Made by a program: the position numbers and the translations under genes. Positions 47,007 to 57,138 of a stretch of 64,000 nucleotides of DNA are shown here, one piece after another; position 1 is the stretch's first letter; each line of letters opens with the position of its first letter. Origin of the DNA: Tahibacter aquaticus (GTDB taxonomy: Bacteria; Pseudomonadota; Gammaproteobacteria; Xanthomonadales; Rhodanobacteraceae); the NCBI RefSeq assembly GCF_004363655.1, contig NZ_SNZH01000012.1, positions 62,001-126,000 of the forward strand. The letters are read 5' to 3'. The notes under the pieces are model-generated. The model ran no database searches. It was not told where the DNA came from and worked only from the letters and a program-made list of their open reading frames with translations.

Positions 47007-48304
47007 GTCGCCACGGCCAGCGCCTGCCAGCGACGCTCCAGTTCGTCCAGGCGCAGATCGGCTGCGCCGCCCGGCGATACGCGCGCATCCAGGCTGCCCT
47101 GCGGCGTGCGTCCCTCGCCGGAACTGGCCGCGGTTTCGGCGGCACGCCGGTAGGCCTCGCGGAACGGCACGCCGGCGGCGGCCTGCTCTATCGCGACATC
47201 GGTCGCGTACATGCTCGGTTCGATCGCCGCGAGCATGCTGCTTTCGTTCCACTCCAGCGCACGCAACAGGCCCGGCAACAATGCCAGCGCACCCAGGCCG
47301 CGTCCGAAGCCGTGCACGATGGAACCCTTGGAGAACTGCAGGTCGCGCTGATAGCCGGAAGGCAGCGAAAGCAACTGTTCCACTTCGCAGCGTGCCGCGG
47401 CGACGGCGGCATAGCTGGCGCGCATCAGTTCCACCACGTCGGGATTGCGCTTGTTCGGCATGATGGACGAGCCCGTGGTATAGGCCGCCGGCAGATGCAC
47501 GAAGCCGTACTCGGCCGTGGTGAACAGGCTCAGATCCCAGGCCAGCCGGCGCAGATCCAGCAGTGCCGAGGCCAGCGCATCCAGCGCCGCCAGTTCGAAC
47601 TTGCCGCGCGACAGCTGGGCGTAGACCGGGGATACCTGCAGGCGCGCGAAGCCCAGCGCCGCGGTGGTGAAATCGCGGTCCAGCGGCAGGTTCACGCCGT
47701 AGCCGGCAGCCGTGCCCAGCGGATTCGCGTCGATCAGCCCGCGCGTATCCTGGGCACGGCGCGCATCGTCGATCAGCGCCTCGGCAAAGCCCGCAAACCA
47801 CATCGCCGTGGACGACACCACGGCACGCTGCAGATGCGTATAGCCCGGCATGGGCAATGCCTCGCTGGCCGCGCGGTCGAGGCAGACGCGGGCCGCAGCG
47901 GTGCAATGGGCGATCAGTTCGTCCAGCCTGGCCTTGAGCCACAGGCGCGAGGCCACCAGCACCTGGTCGTTGCGGCTGCGGCCGGTATGTACCTTGCGTC
48001 CGGCGTCGCCAAGGCGTTCGATCAGGCGCGCCTCGATGGCCGAATGGCCGTCCTCGTAGCGCGCATCGAGTACGAAGGCGCCACTGCGGAAATCCGCCGC
48101 CAGCGCATCGAGTTCGCGCAGCAGGCCGGCGCACTCGTCGGCACCGAGCAGGCCGATGCGTTCGAGTCCCTGCACATGTGCCTGGCTGGCCTGCACATCG
48201 TGCAGGAACAGCTCGCGGTCCAGCAGCACGTCATCGCCGGCCAGGAACTGCATGATGCGCGGATCGACTTCCACGCCATCCTTGTGCCACAACAATCCAC
48301 TCAT
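47003..48304 (-). CDS. argH: Argininosuccinate lyase
   Basis: 433 residues from the ATG at 48304, which overlaps the argC stop by four bases. Superfamily signatures are in order: [12 protein letters not shown], the [11 protein letters not shown] segment with catalytic His, and the flexible loop [19 protein letters not shown] containing the catalytic Ser. It cleaves argininosuccinate to arginine and fumarate, the last step of the pathway. It is slightly shorter than the E. coli enzyme, as in other Xanthomonadales. Confidence 0.95.
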   Translation of the reverse strand: MSGLLWHKDGVEVDPRIMQFLAGDDVLLDRELFLHDVQASQAHVQGLERIGLLGADECAGLLRELDALAADFRSGAFVLDARYEDGHSAIEARLIERLGDAGRKVHTGRSRNDQVLVASRLWLKARLDELIAHCTAAARVCLDRAASEALPMPGYTHLQRAVVSSTAMWFAGFAEALIDDARRAQDTRGLIDANPLGTAAGYGVNLPLDRDFTTAALGFARLQVSPVYAQLSRGKFELAALDALASALLDLRRLAWDLSLFTTAEYGFVHLPAAYTTGSSIMPNKRNPDVVELMRASYAAVAAARCEVEQLLSLPSGYQRDLQFSKGSIVHGFGRGLGALALLPGLLRALEWNESSMLAAIEPSMYATDVAIEQAAAGVPFREAYRRAAETAASSGEGRTPQGSLDARVSPGGAADLRLDELERRWQALAVAT

Positions 48305-49266
48305 GCCTGTGCTCCGTCGGCCAGCACCGGAATGCCGTCGAATTCGGCAAAGCCCAGCACGATATTCAGATTCTGCAGCGCCTGGGTCGCCGCGCCCTTG
48401 AGCAGGTTGTCCAGCGTCGCCACCACGACGACGCGCTTGCCGCCGGGCGCCAGCGCGAACGCACCGATCTCGCAATGATGACGGCCGGCGATGCGGCTGA
48501 CCCAGGGCGCATCGTCCAGCAGCCGCAGCAGCGGTTCGCCCGCATAGTGCTCGGCGTAGCGCGCGCGGATCGCATCGCGCGTCCGCGCCTGCTGCAGCCA
48601 CAGGTTCGCGGTCAGCGTGATGCCGCGGAAATGCGGCGCCACATGTGGCATGAACTCGACCGGAAAACCCAGCTGCTCGCTGACTTCGCGCTCGTGCACA
48701 TGGCCGGTCAGCGAATACGGCATCAGGTTGTCGCGCAGCTTGTCCACGTCGTTCTTGTCCGACGGCGTGGTACCGGCGCCGGAATAGCCCGATACGCCAA
48801 AACAGCTCGGCGGCCCGGCCAGCAGTTCCTTCAGGGGTGCAATGGCCAGTTGCATCGCGGTCGCATAGCAGCCGGGATTGCTGATGCGGCGCTGGCCCTG
48901 GTAATTCGCCCGGGTCAGCTCCGGCAGGCCGTAATACCAGCTGCGGTCGAAGCGGTAGTCGGCGGAAAGATCCACAATGACACGTTGCGGTGCAGCTGCG
49001 TCTATCGCCGCGACATACGGCGCGGCCTTGCCGTTGGGCAGGGCCAGCACTACCGCGTCGGCTGCCTGCTGCGCCGCGGCTTCAGCATCGAGATTGGCGT
49101 AGCACAACTCGCCGTCGAAGCCCGCCACGCTGTCGGCCACGCGCCGGCCTTCCAGTTCACGCGAGGAAACGAAAGCCAGTTCCAGCCCGGGGTGGCCGGC
49201 AATCAGGCGGATCAGCTCGGCCCCGGTATGGCCGCGCGCGCCGATGATACCTACGCTCTTGCTCAT
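48301..49266 (-). CDS. argC: N-acetyl-gamma-glutamyl-phosphate reductase
   Basis: 321 residues. The N-terminal NADP-binding fold opens [19 protein letters not shown]. The catalytic Cys133 lies in [15 protein letters not shown], followed by [15 protein letters not shown] and [17 protein letters not shown]. It reduces the product of the adjacent kinase gene to N-acetylglutamate semialdehyde. It starts five bases before the argB stop region with only a four-base gap, consistent with one transcript. Confidence 0.95.
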   Translation of the reverse strand: MSKSVGIIGARGHTGAELIRLIAGHPGLELAFVSSRELEGRRVADSVAGFDGELCYANLDAEAAAQQAADAVVLALPNGKAAPYVAAIDAAAPQRVIVDLSADYRFDRSWYYGLPELTRANYQGQRRISNPGCYATAMQLAIAPLKELLAGPPSCFGVSGYSGAGTTPSDKNDVDKLRDNLMPYSLTGHVHEREVSEQLGFPVEFMPHVAPHFRGITLTANLWLQQARTRDAIRARYAEHYAGEPLLRLLDDAPWVSRIAGRHHCEIGAFALAPGGKRVVVVATLDNLLKGAATQALQNLNIVLGFAEFDGIPVLADGAQA

Positions 49267-49270
49267 GCGG

Positions 49271-50587
49271 TCAGCCGATCAGGGTTGCGGGGCGGTCGCT
49301 GCAATGCGCGACGCAGCGGGCGATGGTGTCGAAGCCGTCCAGGCCGTACCAGAACACTTTCCACTTCTCCTGTTTGTAGCAACCGTCGGACTCGGCATAG
49401 TAGAACGGGTTGACCAGGTTGCCGTGGCGCGAACGCCAGAACAGACTGGGGTTTTCCTCGCGCATGACCTGCCACACCGCCCGGCCCAGGCCTTCGCCCT
49501 GGGCCTCGTCCAGCACAGCGAATTTGTCCAGGTAGGTCAGGCCCTGCTCTTCGGTCAGGATTACCGCGGCACGGTAGTTTTCGCTGACGTAGACGCGGAA
49601 CGGCTGCGTGCGCTCGAAATAGTCGGCCACCAGGGTACGGCCGAAGCTCGATTCGATCAGCCCGCGCAGGCGCTGCCGGTCGATGCCCTCCCAGGCCGTG
49701 AAACGCAGTACTTTCTCGCCGCGCCGGATCAGCGTGCCCGAACCCTTGTGGGTGAACAGTTCCTTGGCCAGTTCGGCCGGCCGCGTGATCGAGACCGACG
49801 AGGCCAGCGGCAGGTTCTGCAGCAGATCCTTGATCTGTTCGATCTTCAGGCGCATGCCGCCATTGATCCAGGGCTGGCTCATCAGATGATCGTATTCGGT
49901 GGACAGGTTGATCGAATCGATCACGCGGCCGTCGCCGTCGAGCAGGCCGCCGGTGCCGGTGAGGAAAATGATCTTGTACGGCTGCAGCACCTGCACCAGT
50001 TCGTTCGCGGCGAAATCGGCATTGATGTTGAGGATCTGTCCACCCGGCGTTTCGCCCAGGCTGGCGATGACCGGAATCGAGCCGGCATTCAGGCTGGCTT
50101 CGATCGGCGCCAGGTTGACCGCCTGCACTTCGCCGACCAGGGCCAGGCGCGCCTGATCGAGATAGCGCGATTCGAACACGCCGCCGACGATGGACGTGGC
50201 GCGCACGTCCAAAGCCTGCAGCGATTCCACCAGGCGCAGATTTTCGGTCTGCATCACCCGGCGCACGATGGCCAGCGCTTCGGGCGGCGTCACGCGCAGG
50301 CCGTCGACGGTCTGCTTGACGATGCCGGCGGCGGCCAGCTGTTCGTCCAGCTGCGGGCCGGCGCCGTGTACCACGATGGGCGTAAGGCCGACTTCCTGCA
50401 GGAACGCCAGCGACGAGGTCAGCGCTTCCAGATCGTCGCGCAGCACCGCGCCGCCGACCTTGACCACGGCAAAGCGCTTGGCGTCGAGCTGGGAGAAACG
50501 CTTCAGGTATTGGTGGATCTCCTTCGCGCTGGCCATGCTGGACAGCAGGCGCACGATGGTCTGGCGAACATCCTTAGCGGGAGCCAT
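49271..50587 (-). CDS. argB: Fused N-acetylglutamate kinase / N-acetylglutamate synthase (vertebrate-like)
   Basis: 438 residues from the ATG at 50587. The amino-acid kinase domain (about 20-280) shows [62 protein letters not shown] and [20 protein letters not shown]-terminal NAT/GNAT domain (about 285-438) has [19 protein letters not shown] and [19 protein letters not shown]. Plain ArgB lacks this second domain. In Xanthomonas the fused protein both acetylates glutamate and phosphorylates the product, replacing separate argA and argB, and I infer the same here. It overlaps the upstream deacetylase gene by 14 bases. Confidence 0.92.
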   Translation of the reverse strand: MAPAKDVRQTIVRLLSSMASAKEIHQYLKRFSQLDAKRFAVVKVGGAVLRDDLEALTSSLAFLQEVGLTPIVVHGAGPQLDEQLAAAGIVKQTVDGLRVTPPEALAIVRRVMQTENLRLVESLQALDVRATSIVGGVFESRYLDQARLALVGEVQAVNLAPIEASLNAGSIPVIASLGETPGGQILNINADFAANELVQVLQPYKIIFLTGTGGLLDGDGRVIDSINLSTEYDHLMSQPWINGGMRLKIEQIKDLLQNLPLASSVSITRPAELAKELFTHKGSGTLIRRGEKVLRFTAWEGIDRQRLRGLIESSFGRTLVADYFERTQPFRVYVSENYRAAVILTEEQGLTYLDKFAVLDEAQGEGLGRAVWQVMREENPSLFWRSRHGNLVNPFYYAESDGCYKQEKWKVFWYGLDGFDTIARCVAHCSDRPATLIG

Positions 50588-51683
50588 GGGCAATTATCCG
50601 TACGTAGCTTTCTGCAACTTGCTGCAATTGACCCAAGGCCACCCACTCGTCGGCGCTATGTGCCTGGGCAATGTCGCCGGGACCGTAGACCAGGCTGGTG
50701 AGGCCGGCAGCGGAAAACAGCGCCGCTTCGGTCCAGAAATCCACCGCATTGCCGATCGGCAGGCCGAGTTCGTCGGCGACGTCGCGCGCGGCCAGGCGGC
50801 GTGTTTCCGCCTGGGCGGTATCGCCGGCCGGCAGCGAGGCGCCGAAGAAGGTCGGCTCGAATTCCGCCGGCAAGGCCGGGCCCAGGCTCTGCAGGGTTTC
50901 CATCAGCTCTTCGGTGGCCATGGTCGGCAGCGGACGGAAGCCGATGCGCACCTCGCACGAGGGTGCGATCACGTTCGCCTTGATGCCGCCTTCGACCCGG
51001 CCGATATTGAAACGCAGGCCGGTAAGACCGCCGAAACGGTGATGGCTCAGGGATTCTGCATAAGCCAGCGCGCGCTCGCCCCAGCGCAACGCCTGATGCA
51101 CGGCGCTGTCGCTCGCCGCATTGGCGCCGGAAGCATGTCCGGCCTTGCCGGCGAAACGCAGGCGCACCGAACTGATGCCCCGATGCGCCAGCACAGCCTC
51201 GGCCTGGGTCGGCTCGGCCACGAGTACCGCTTCGTAGTCGCGCGGCTGGGCCAGGAATGCAGCGATGCAGCGCGCGTCGTTGGCTTCCTCGTCAGAGGAA
51301 AACAGGAAGGCGCAATCGCCGTCGACAGCGTTGGCGGCGGCAAGCATGGCCGCTGCCGCGCCCTTGATGTCGCAGGCGCCCATGCCGATGGCGCGGTCGG
51401 CGGTCACCAGCAGGTCGAAGGGGTCGCGCGTCCAGGTCGGTGTCGCCGGCACAGTATCCAGATGCACATTGATCAGAAAGCGCGGTTTTCCACGCACCGA
51501 ATACAGGCTGACCGCGCCGGCGCCGTGGTCGCGCAGCTCGTGGCGGAAACCCGGCAGCTGCGCCTGCAGATAATCGAAAATGCCGTCCGTGCCGATGCGT
51601 CGCGGCGGGTTCTGCGTGTCGTAGGACACCAGCGCGCGCAGATGGCGCAGGCAGGCGTCGAGCAGTGCATGGCCGGTGCTCAC
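50574..51683 (-). CDS. argE': M20 family deacetylase, probable N-acetyl-L-citrulline deacetylase
   Basis: 369 residues from a GTG at 51683 that overlaps the argG stop (GTGA). M20 metal-site motifs are INVHLDTVP (His, Asp), [13 protein letters not shown] (bridging Asp), FSSDEEAND (Glu-Glu), a Glu in VLVAEPTQ and a late His in QAHSADEWV. In a pathway using acetylornithine carbamoyltransferase the deacetylase acts on N-acetylcitrulline to give citrulline for ArgG. The M20 sequence alone does not separate acetylcitrulline from acetylornithine specificity; the operon does. Confidence 0.88.
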   Translation of the reverse strand: MSTGHALLDACLRHLRALVSYDTQNPPRRIGTDGIFDYLQAQLPGFRHELRDHGAGAVSLYSVRGKPRFLINVHLDTVPATPTWTRDPFDLLVTADRAIGMGACDIKGAAAAMLAAANAVDGDCAFLFSSDEEANDARCIAAFLAQPRDYEAVLVAEPTQAEAVLAHRGISSVRLRFAGKAGHASGANAASDSAVHQALRWGERALAYAESLSHHRFGGLTGLRFNIGRVEGGIKANVIAPSCEVRIGFRPLPTMATEELMETLQSLGPALPAEFEPTFFGASLPAGDTAQAETRRLAARDVADELGLPIGNAVDFWTEAALFSAAGLTSLVYGPGDIAQAHSADEWVALGQLQQVAESYVRIIAHGSR

Positions 51684-52894
51684 GAACGGTTGACCTCGGC
51701 CCACAGCGTGGAACTCATGCCGTACAGGCGGATGAAACCCTCGGCTTCGGCCACGCCCCAGTCGGCCGATTGCGCATAGGTGGCGCCCTTGGCGTTGAGG
51801 ATGTGCGGCGATTCGATCGCCACGGCATGGACCAGGCCGCCGCTGGTTTCCAGCGTCACCGTGCCGTTGACACAGGACTGGCTGGAGGCAAGAAAGGCTT
51901 CCAGATCGCGCTTGAGCGGGTCGTGGTAGAAGCCTTCGTAGACCAGTTCCACCCAGCGCCGCGCCACCTCGGGCTTGAAGCGGTTCTGATGCCGCGTCAG
52001 CACGGTTTCTTCCAGCGCACGGTGCGCCGACAACAGCGCGATCAGGCCCGGCGCCTCGAAGATGATGCGTCCTTTCAGGCCGATGGTGGTGTCGCCGGTA
52101 TAGATGCCGCGGCCGACACCGTAATGCGCCAGCGCAGCGTTGAGCCGGGCGAGGATGACATGGCCGGCCATGCGCTCGCCGTCGAGCGCCACCGCCTCGC
52201 CCTGTTCGAAACGGATCTGCAGGCGCAAGGGCTGTGCCGGCCAGTCCTTGCGCGGCGCACACCAGCCGCGCGCGCCCTCGCCCGGTGCCTGCCAGCGGTC
52301 GATCTCGCCGCCGGACATGGTCAGGCCGAGCAGGTTTTCGTTGATCGTATAGCTCTTCTGCTTGGCGCGTACTTCGAAGCCGCGCTGTTCCAGGTAGGCC
52401 TGTTCGTAGGCGCGTACTTCCTTGTGCTCGCGCTGGATCTCACGGATGGGAGCGAGGATTTCGTAGTCGCCCAGCGCCTTCACCGCCAGGTCGAAACGCA
52501 CCTGATCATTGCCCATGCCGGTGCAGCCGTGGGCGATCAGCCGCGTGCCGATTTCTGCGCAGCGCTTGAGCGCCGCTTCGACGATGAGATAGCGGTCGGA
52601 CACCAGCAGCGGGTACTGGCCCTGGTAGCCCTCGCCCGCCCAGACAAAAGGCTTGACGAAACCCGACCATATGGATGGGCCGCCGTCGACGGTGACATGA
52701 CTGGCCGCCCCCAGCTCGGCCGCACGCGCCTCGATATAGGCGCGTTCTTCCGCATCGACACCGCCGGTGTCGGCGAAAACGCTATGTACGGCATAGCCGC
52801 GCTCCTGCAGATAGGGGATGCAGAAGCTGGTGTCTAGGCCGCCGGAAAAGGCGAGCACGACGTCCTTGCTGGCGGCGCTGGAAGATTCTGACAT
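51680..52894 (-). CDS. argG: Argininosuccinate synthase
   Basis: 404 residues from the ATG at 52894 ([10 protein letters not shown]); the longer frame would require TTG. The PP-loop ATP site is [16 protein letters not shown]. Further conserved strings are [49 protein letters not shown] and [21 protein letters not shown]. It condenses citrulline with aspartate. It sits 57 bases after the carbamoyltransferase gene. The mixed length and the [20 protein letters not shown] region match the Xanthomonas-type enzyme. Confidence 0.94.
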   Translation of the reverse strand: MSESSSAASKDVVLAFSGGLDTSFCIPYLQERGYAVHSVFADTGGVDAEERAYIEARAAELGAASHVTVDGGPSIWSGFVKPFVWAGEGYQGQYPLLVSDRYLIVEAALKRCAEIGTRLIAHGCTGMGNDQVRFDLAVKALGDYEILAPIREIQREHKEVRAYEQAYLEQRGFEVRAKQKSYTINENLLGLTMSGGEIDRWQAPGEGARGWCAPRKDWPAQPLRLQIRFEQGEAVALDGERMAGHVILARLNAALAHYGVGRGIYTGDTTIGLKGRIIFEAPGLIALLSAHRALEETVLTRHQNRFKPEVARRWVELVYEGFYHDPLKRDLEAFLASSQSCVNGTVTLETSGGLVHAVAIESPHILNAKGATYAQSADWGVAEAEGFIRLYGMSSTLWAEVNRS

Positions 52895-52951
52895 GGGAAA
52901 TTTCCGCAAAGTTGTCAAGTAAATAATGGAAATCGGACGGCGGACCGCGTT

Positions 52952-53959
52952 TCAGCGCTGGCCGAGCAGCGCAGCCATGATCGCCTTCTGCACGTGCAGG
53001 CGGTTTTCCGCCTCGTCGACGGCGATGCAGGCGGGCGAATCCATCACCGCGTCGGTCGCCTTCACGTTGCGCCGCAACGGCAGGCAGTGGCTGAACACAC
53101 CGTTGTTGGTCAAGGCCATCTTGGCCTCGTCGACCATGAAGTGACGGTGGGCTTCGCGGATCGGTTTTTCCTGCTCCCAGCGGCCGAAATACGGCAGCGC
53201 TCCCCAGCTCTTGGCATAGACGATGTCGGCACCGCTATAGCTGGCTTCCACATCGTGGCTGACCTGCAGCGAGCCGCCGTTCTCCGCGGCGTTCTGCTGC
53301 GCCAGCTGCATATAGCGCGGGTCCAGGGTGTATTCCGGCGTCGGGCAGAGCAGGGTTACGTCCATGCCGAAGCGCGTGGCGATCAGCAGGGCCGAATTGG
53401 CCACGGCAGTGTTCAGCGGCTTGGGGTGATACGTCCAGGTAAGCACGTACTTCTTGCGCTGCAGCGCGCCGAAGTGCTCCTGCAGGGCGAGGATATGCGC
53501 CAGTTCCTGGCAGGGATGGGTAATCGTTTCGAGGTTGATCACCGGTACGCTGGAATACTGTGCGAAGGCCTTCAGCACCTTGTCCTGGCGATCAGTTTCC
53601 CACTGCTGGAATTTGGGAAACGCGCGCACGCCGATCAGGTCGACATAGCGCGACAGCACGCGGGCCACTTCGGCGATGTGTTCTTCGGTATCGCCTTCCA
53701 TGATCGCGCCGGGCTCGAATTCGATCGGCCACGCGGCCTTGCCGGGTTCCAGCACAACGGCGTGACCGCCGAGCTGGAAGGCGCCCAGCTCGAAGCTGGT
53801 GCGGGTGCGCATGCTGGGGTTGAAGAACAGCAACGCGATCGACTTGCCGGCCATCTGCCGGCCCAGGCGGCTGCGCTTGAAGTCGGCCGCCTGCTCGAGC
53901 AGGGCGTCCAGTTCGGCGCGGGACCAGTCGTTGGTGTTCAGGAAATGGCGCAGAGTCAT
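52952..53959 (-). CDS. argF': N-acetylornithine carbamoyltransferase
   Basis: 335 residues. The carbamoyl-phosphate site is FFNPSMRTRTSFELGAF (Ser-Met-Arg-Thr-Arg at 49-53). Trp77 and Glu92 are in place as in the Xanthomonas campestris enzyme, where Glu92 selects acetylornithine. HPCQ (148-151) replaces the HPTQ-like motif of ordinary ornithine transcarbamylases, and HCLPLRRNVKATD contains the Lys (300 here) that is carboxylated in the known enzyme. The ornithine-binding SMG loop is absent. It makes N-acetylcitrulline. It is the first structural gene after the attenuator-like leader. Confidence 0.94.
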   Translation of the reverse strand: MTLRHFLNTNDWSRAELDALLEQAADFKRSRLGRQMAGKSIALLFFNPSMRTRTSFELGAFQLGGHAVVLEPGKAAWPIEFEPGAIMEGDTEEHIAEVARVLSRYVDLIGVRAFPKFQQWETDRQDKVLKAFAQYSSVPVINLETITHPCQELAHILALQEHFGALQRKKYVLTWTYHPKPLNTAVANSALLIATRFGMDVTLLCPTPEYTLDPRYMQLAQQNAAENGGSLQVSHDVEASYSGADIVYAKSWGALPYFGRWEQEKPIREAHRHFMVDEAKMALTNNGVFSHCLPLRRNVKATDAVMDSPACIAVDEAENRLHVQKAIMAALLGQR

Positions 53960-54015
53960 CGAAATCCTCGGAGTGGGCAGTGGGCCTGGTGTCCGGGGCG
54001 TTCGAAGCGAACAAG

Positions 54016-54043
54016 AAAAAACCCGGCACTGGGGCCGGGTTTT
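54016..54043 (-). terminator. Intrinsic terminator in the arginine operon leader (attenuator arms 2 and 3)
   Basis: Read on the minus strand, AAAACCCGGC (54043-54034) pairs with GCCGGGTTTT (54027-54018) around a CCCAGT loop, then the T-run continues to 54016. It stands about 58 bases upstream of argF' with no gene before it except the leader peptide, so it would stop transcription before the operon. Confidence 0.85.
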
Positions 54044-54081
54044 CGTCGATACACGTTAAAGCTGTGCGACACCTACCCGGC
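54018..54081 (-). promoter_or_regulatory. Putative transcription attenuator of the arg-pro operon
   Basis: Three arms are visible on the minus strand: arm 1 GCCGGGT (54081-54075, spanning the last two leader codons and the stop), arm 2 ACCCGGC (54040-54034) and arm 3 GCCGGGT (54027-54021). Arms 1 and 3 are identical, so arm 2 can pair with either. Pairing 1-2 blocks the terminator and 2-3 forms it. A ribosome stalled on the Arg codons leaves arm 1 free; one that reaches the stop covers it. Confidence 0.65.
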
Positions 54082-54177
54082 GTATGAGTACGGGAACGGT
54101 CGGCGAGCACGCGAAGTCATGCCGGCAGCCATGCGGGCGCTGGTCAGGACATCGGCGTCGGCGTAGTTCGCGTTCAT
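54073..54177 (-). CDS. Candidate arginine leader peptide
   Basis: 34 residues from the ATG at 54177, or 15 residues from the in-frame ATG at 54120 (MTSRARRPFPYSYAG). Arg codons cluster as CGT-GCT-CGC-CGA just before the end, as expected for a ribosome-sensing leader. No strong Shine-Dalgarno is seen before either ATG, which is the main weakness. The stop codon lies within the first arm of the predicted antiterminator. It is not expected to have a function as a protein. Confidence 0.5.
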   Translation of the reverse strand: MNANYADADVLTSARMAAGMTSRARRPFPYSYAG

Positions 54178-54347
54178 GGGGTGTCGGCAGTAAAGGCCGC
54201 GGGATGATGCACGGAAGTTTTGCGCGGCGCAACAACACGAAGGCATAAGCACAGCTGACGAGCTCGCTACGGCGAGCGGCAGGCGCGGCGACGACAGACA
54301 CCGCGGACGGCAAACCGCCCGGGGTGTTGAAAACAGCGGGAAAATTT

Positions 54348-54887
54348 CTACTCGGCCGGGGTAACCGCGACACGGACGCGGATACGCTCGCCCGGATCGT
54401 AGTTCAGCCGCGACATATAGGTCTCGCCGCGGTAGCGGTATTCCACGTCGTAGCCGTTGATGCGGCGCTCTTCGTAGCCGCCGTCGACCTCGCGGCAGCG
54501 CCGCTCGTTGCTCACATAGGTTTCGTCATCGCGACGCCCGGCGCTGTTGCCAATAGCGCCGCCGGCGACGGCACCGGCAATGGTGGCGGCCTTGCGTCCG
54601 TCGCCCTTGCCGACCTGGTTGCCCAGCGCACCGCCAATGATGGCGCCGAGCACGGTCGCGCCGGTGTTGTTGCCGCGGCGGTCTTCGCGGCGCACGACTT
54701 CGCTGTCGTAGCACTCGCGCTCGGGCCGGGCGACGCGTTCGTAGGTATAGATAGGATCGACGCGGACTACATCGGCCCAGGCGAAGTGGACGCCTTCGTC
54801 GGAATACTCGCGACGTTCCTGCGGCTGGGCCACGGCCGCAGTAGAGAACAGAACAGCAGCAAACAAGAGCGGGAACCGACCTGACAT
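54348..54887 (-). CDS. Glycine-zipper 2TM domain surface-antigen-like protein
   Basis: 179 residues from the ATG at 54887 (MSGRFPLLFAAVLF); the frame extends upstream without protein character. A signal peptide (about 1-21, TAAVA|QP) precedes a variable region with paired Cys (RECYDSEVV) and the glycine-zipper hairpin GATVLGAIIGGALGNQVGKG ... AGAVAGGAIGNSAG (about 78-115). A second part (YEERRINGYDVEYRYRGETY) follows. This is the Rickettsia 17-kDa-antigen-like family, thought to sit in the outer membrane; there is no lipobox here. Function unknown. Confidence 0.85.
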   Translation of the reverse strand: MSGRFPLLFAAVLFSTAAVAQPQERREYSDEGVHFAWADVVRVDPIYTYERVARPERECYDSEVVRREDRRGNNTGATVLGAIIGGALGNQVGKGDGRKAATIAGAVAGGAIGNSAGRRDDETYVSNERRCREVDGGYEERRINGYDVEYRYRGETYMSRLNYDPGERIRVRVAVTPAE

Positions 54888-55113
54888 CTTGAATCTCCGG
54901 GAGGCTGGGTATCGCGCCTGAGGCCTGGATCCCTGGCGCCCCGGATAGCCCCGGAGCCGCGCGTTAACAGCATAGACTTGATGAGAATTTAACCTCATCT
55001 GGCTGAATCAGCGATAAGGCCAAGGCAGGGATTGCCAATCTGGCGTTCCAGCTGAACAGGTCGCGCCCCGCCCCGGCCTCACGCCGGCCCGGCGCAGCGG
55101 GCCCTGTGCACGC

Positions 55114-55119
55114 TACAAT
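55114..55119 (+). promoter_or_regulatory. Possible -10 element of cysS
   Basis: TACAAT lies 27 bases before the cysS start codon in otherwise GC-rich sequence. No matching -35 hexamer is seen at 16-18 bases, so confidence is low. Confidence 0.3.
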
Positions 55120-55145
55120 TTGCGGCTCATCAACGGTCGACCAGC

Positions 55146-56531
55146 ATGAATCTTCGTCTACACAACAGCCTGTCCCGCCGCGTCGAGGACTTCGTTCCGC
55201 AAGACCCGAACCGGGTCACCCTGTATTGCTGCGGCCCGACCGTCTACAACTATGTGCATATCGGCAATGCGCGCCCGGCCGTGGTATTCGCCCTGCTCGC
55301 TCGCCTGCTGCGCCGGCATTACCCCGGCGTGGTGTACGCACGCAACATCACCGACGTCGACGACAAGATCAACACCGCCGCGCGCGAAGCCGGCGTATCA
55401 ATCGGCACTGTCACCGACCGCTACGCCGCCGCCTATCGCGACGACATGGCCCGCCTCGGCGTGGATCCGCCCGACGTGGAGCCGCATGCGACCACGCATA
55501 TCCCTCAGATCATCGCCATGTGCGAACGCCTGATCGCCGGTGGCCATGCCTATGCCGCCGAGGACCATGTGCTGTTCGACGTATCCAGCTATGCCGACTA
55601 CGGCCATCTGTCCGGCCGCTCGCTCGACGACATGATTGCTGGCGCGCGCGTGGAAGTGGCGCCGTACAAGAAAAACCCCGCCGATTTCGTACTGTGGAAG
55701 CCTTCCAGCGACGACCTGCCCGGCTGGGACAGCCCCTGGGGCCGCGGCCGCCCGGGCTGGCACATCGAATGCTCGGCCATGAGCGAGACCCACCTGGGCG
55801 AGACCATCGACATCCATGCCGGCGGCGTCGATCTGCAGTTCCCGCATCACGAGAACGAAATTGCGCAGAGCACCTGCGCCCACGGCGGCAAGATCTTCGC
55901 GCGCTACTGGCTGCACAACGGCATGCTGACGCTGGAAGGCCGCAAGATGTCCAAGTCGGTCGGCAACACGCTGGTGTTGCATGAACTGCTGGATCTTTTC
56001 CCGGCGGAAGTGCTGCGCTTCGTGCTGTTGAAGGCACATTACCGGCAGCCGCTGGACTGGTCCGAAGCAGCCTTGAACCAGGCCCGCGCGACGCTCGACG
56101 GCTGGTACGGCGTGCTGCGCGATCTGGCCACGGTCGACACCGCTGCCGAAGCGTCCGTACCCGAGACCTTCGAAGCCGCGCTGCTGGACGACCTCAACAC
56201 ACCGGACGCCTTCGCCATTCTCGCCGGACTGGCCGATACCGCACGGCGCAGCGCCGGCACAGCCGAGGCAAGCCAGGCCAAGGCACAGCTGCTGGCCGCG
56301 GCCGGGCTGGTCGGCCTGCTGCGGCTGGAACCGGAAGCCTGGTTCAAGCAGGCTGCCGCCGGCACTGAAATCGATGCGGAAAAAGTCGAGGCGCTGATCG
56401 CGCAACGCAATGCCGCGCGCGCAGCGCGCGACTTCGCCCGCGCCGACGCGGTGCGGGCCGAGCTGACGGCGCTGGGCGTCACCATCGAAGACGGCGCACA
56501 GGGCACGCGCTGGCGCGTGACGCGGCCATGA
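55146..56531 (+). CDS. cysS: Cysteine--tRNA ligase
   Basis: 461 residues, the standard length. HIGN (38-41) and KMSKS (267-271) class I signatures are intact. Zinc-site residues are Cys29 ([12 protein letters not shown]), Cys209 (HIECSAMS), His234 ([11 protein letters not shown]) and the following Glu. The C-terminal helical anticodon-binding part includes [21 protein letters not shown]. It attaches cysteine to tRNA-Cys. Its stop overlaps the sufE-like gene by four bases, coupling two genes that both use cysteine. Confidence 0.97.
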   Translation: MNLRLHNSLSRRVEDFVPQDPNRVTLYCCGPTVYNYVHIGNARPAVVFALLARLLRRHYPGVVYARNITDVDDKINTAAREAGVSIGTVTDRYAAAYRDDMARLGVDPPDVEPHATTHIPQIIAMCERLIAGGHAYAAEDHVLFDVSSYADYGHLSGRSLDDMIAGARVEVAPYKKNPADFVLWKPSSDDLPGWDSPWGRGRPGWHIECSAMSETHLGETIDIHAGGVDLQFPHHENEIAQSTCAHGGKIFARYWLHNGMLTLEGRKMSKSVGNTLVLHELLDLFPAEVLRFVLLKAHYRQPLDWSEAALNQARATLDGWYGVLRDLATVDTAAEASVPETFEAALLDDLNTPDAFAILAGLADTARRSAGTAEASQAKAQLLAAAGLVGLLRLEPEAWFKQAAAGTEIDAEKVEALIAQRNAARAARDFARADAVRAELTALGVTIEDGAQGTRWRVTRP

Positions 56532-56965
56532 GCCAAGAGACTACCGCGGCGGCGGCGGCGGCCGCCCAGGACACCATCGTCGACGAGTTCGCCTTCTTTG
56601 GCGACTGGACCGAACGCTATCAGTACCTGATCGACCTGGGCCGCAAACTGCCGCCCTTCCCCGAGGAATGGAAGACCGAGGCGCACAAGGTACACGGCTG
56701 CCAATCCCAGGTCTGGCTGGTGCCCAGCGGCAGCGCCGAGCGGCTGGAATTCGCCGCCAGCAGCGACTCGTCCATCGTCACCGGCCTGATCGCGCTGCTG
56801 CTGCGCGTCTACTCGGGCCGTTCGGCCGCGGCGATACTTGCGACCGAACCGCGCTTCGTCGATGCGATCGGCCTGGCCAAGCACCTGTCGCCAACGCGCT
56901 CGAACGGGCTGGCCGCCATGCTCAAGACCATCCAGCAATACGCGCGCAGCGTTTCGGCGGGTTGA
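56528..56965 (+). CDS. sufE: SufE family cysteine desulfuration protein
   Basis: 145 residues. The family signature is [40 protein letters not shown], with the sulfur-accepting Cys58, then the ADSD-like [20 protein letters not shown]. SufE takes persulfide sulfur from a SufS-type desulfurase for Fe-S cluster assembly. No sufS is adjacent; the four-base overlap with cysS is the only context. Confidence 0.94.
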   Translation: MSQETTAAAAAAAQDTIVDEFAFFGDWTERYQYLIDLGRKLPPFPEEWKTEAHKVHGCQSQVWLVPSGSAERLEFAASSDSSIVTGLIALLLRVYSGRSAAAILATEPRFVDAIGLAKHLSPTRSNGLAAMLKTIQQYARSVSAG

Positions 56966-56990
56966 ACGCGCTGCGACAACGCCGTCGCAG

Positions 56991-57018
56991 GGTGCGATGA
57001 GCGAACGCGAATTGCACC
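56991..57018 (+). repeat. REP-like dispersed palindrome
   Basis: It begins GGTGCGATGAGCG and ends GCGAATTGCACC, the same pattern as at 18775-18802 with one internal change. It lies 25 bases after the sufE stop, between convergent genes. Confidence 0.75.
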
Positions 57019-57105
57019 GCGAGGTGCCGAAACAGGTACCTTCGCAAGGGTATCCGCCGCAACATCGGTGCAGCGGCTGTAAGCCGCTCGCGACCGCGAA
57101 AAACA

Positions 57106-57128
57106 AGAGCCCCGCAAAGCGGGGCTCT
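57106..57128 (-). terminator. Rho-independent terminator of dksA
   Basis: The 10-bp stem AGAGCCCCGC / GCGGGGCTCT has a 3-base loop. On the minus strand it is followed by TGTTTTTCG. It lies 10 bases after the dksA stop. It could also serve sufE on the plus strand, though without a T-run there. Confidence 0.88.
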
Positions 57129-57138
57129 CCTGTCGGCT

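Larger units (their letters stand above)
53960..54347. other. Leader and promoter region of the arginine operon
   Basis: 388 bases between argF' and the glycine-zipper gene. The argF'-proximal part holds the leader peptide and attenuator. The distal part (about 54180-54347) should contain the operon promoter. I do not see convincing -35/-10 hexamers or an ARG box there. Confidence 0.5.

Noticed and set aside
49244-50701. 485-codon plus-strand ORF
   Set aside because: Shadow of the argB fusion gene; no recognisable domain.
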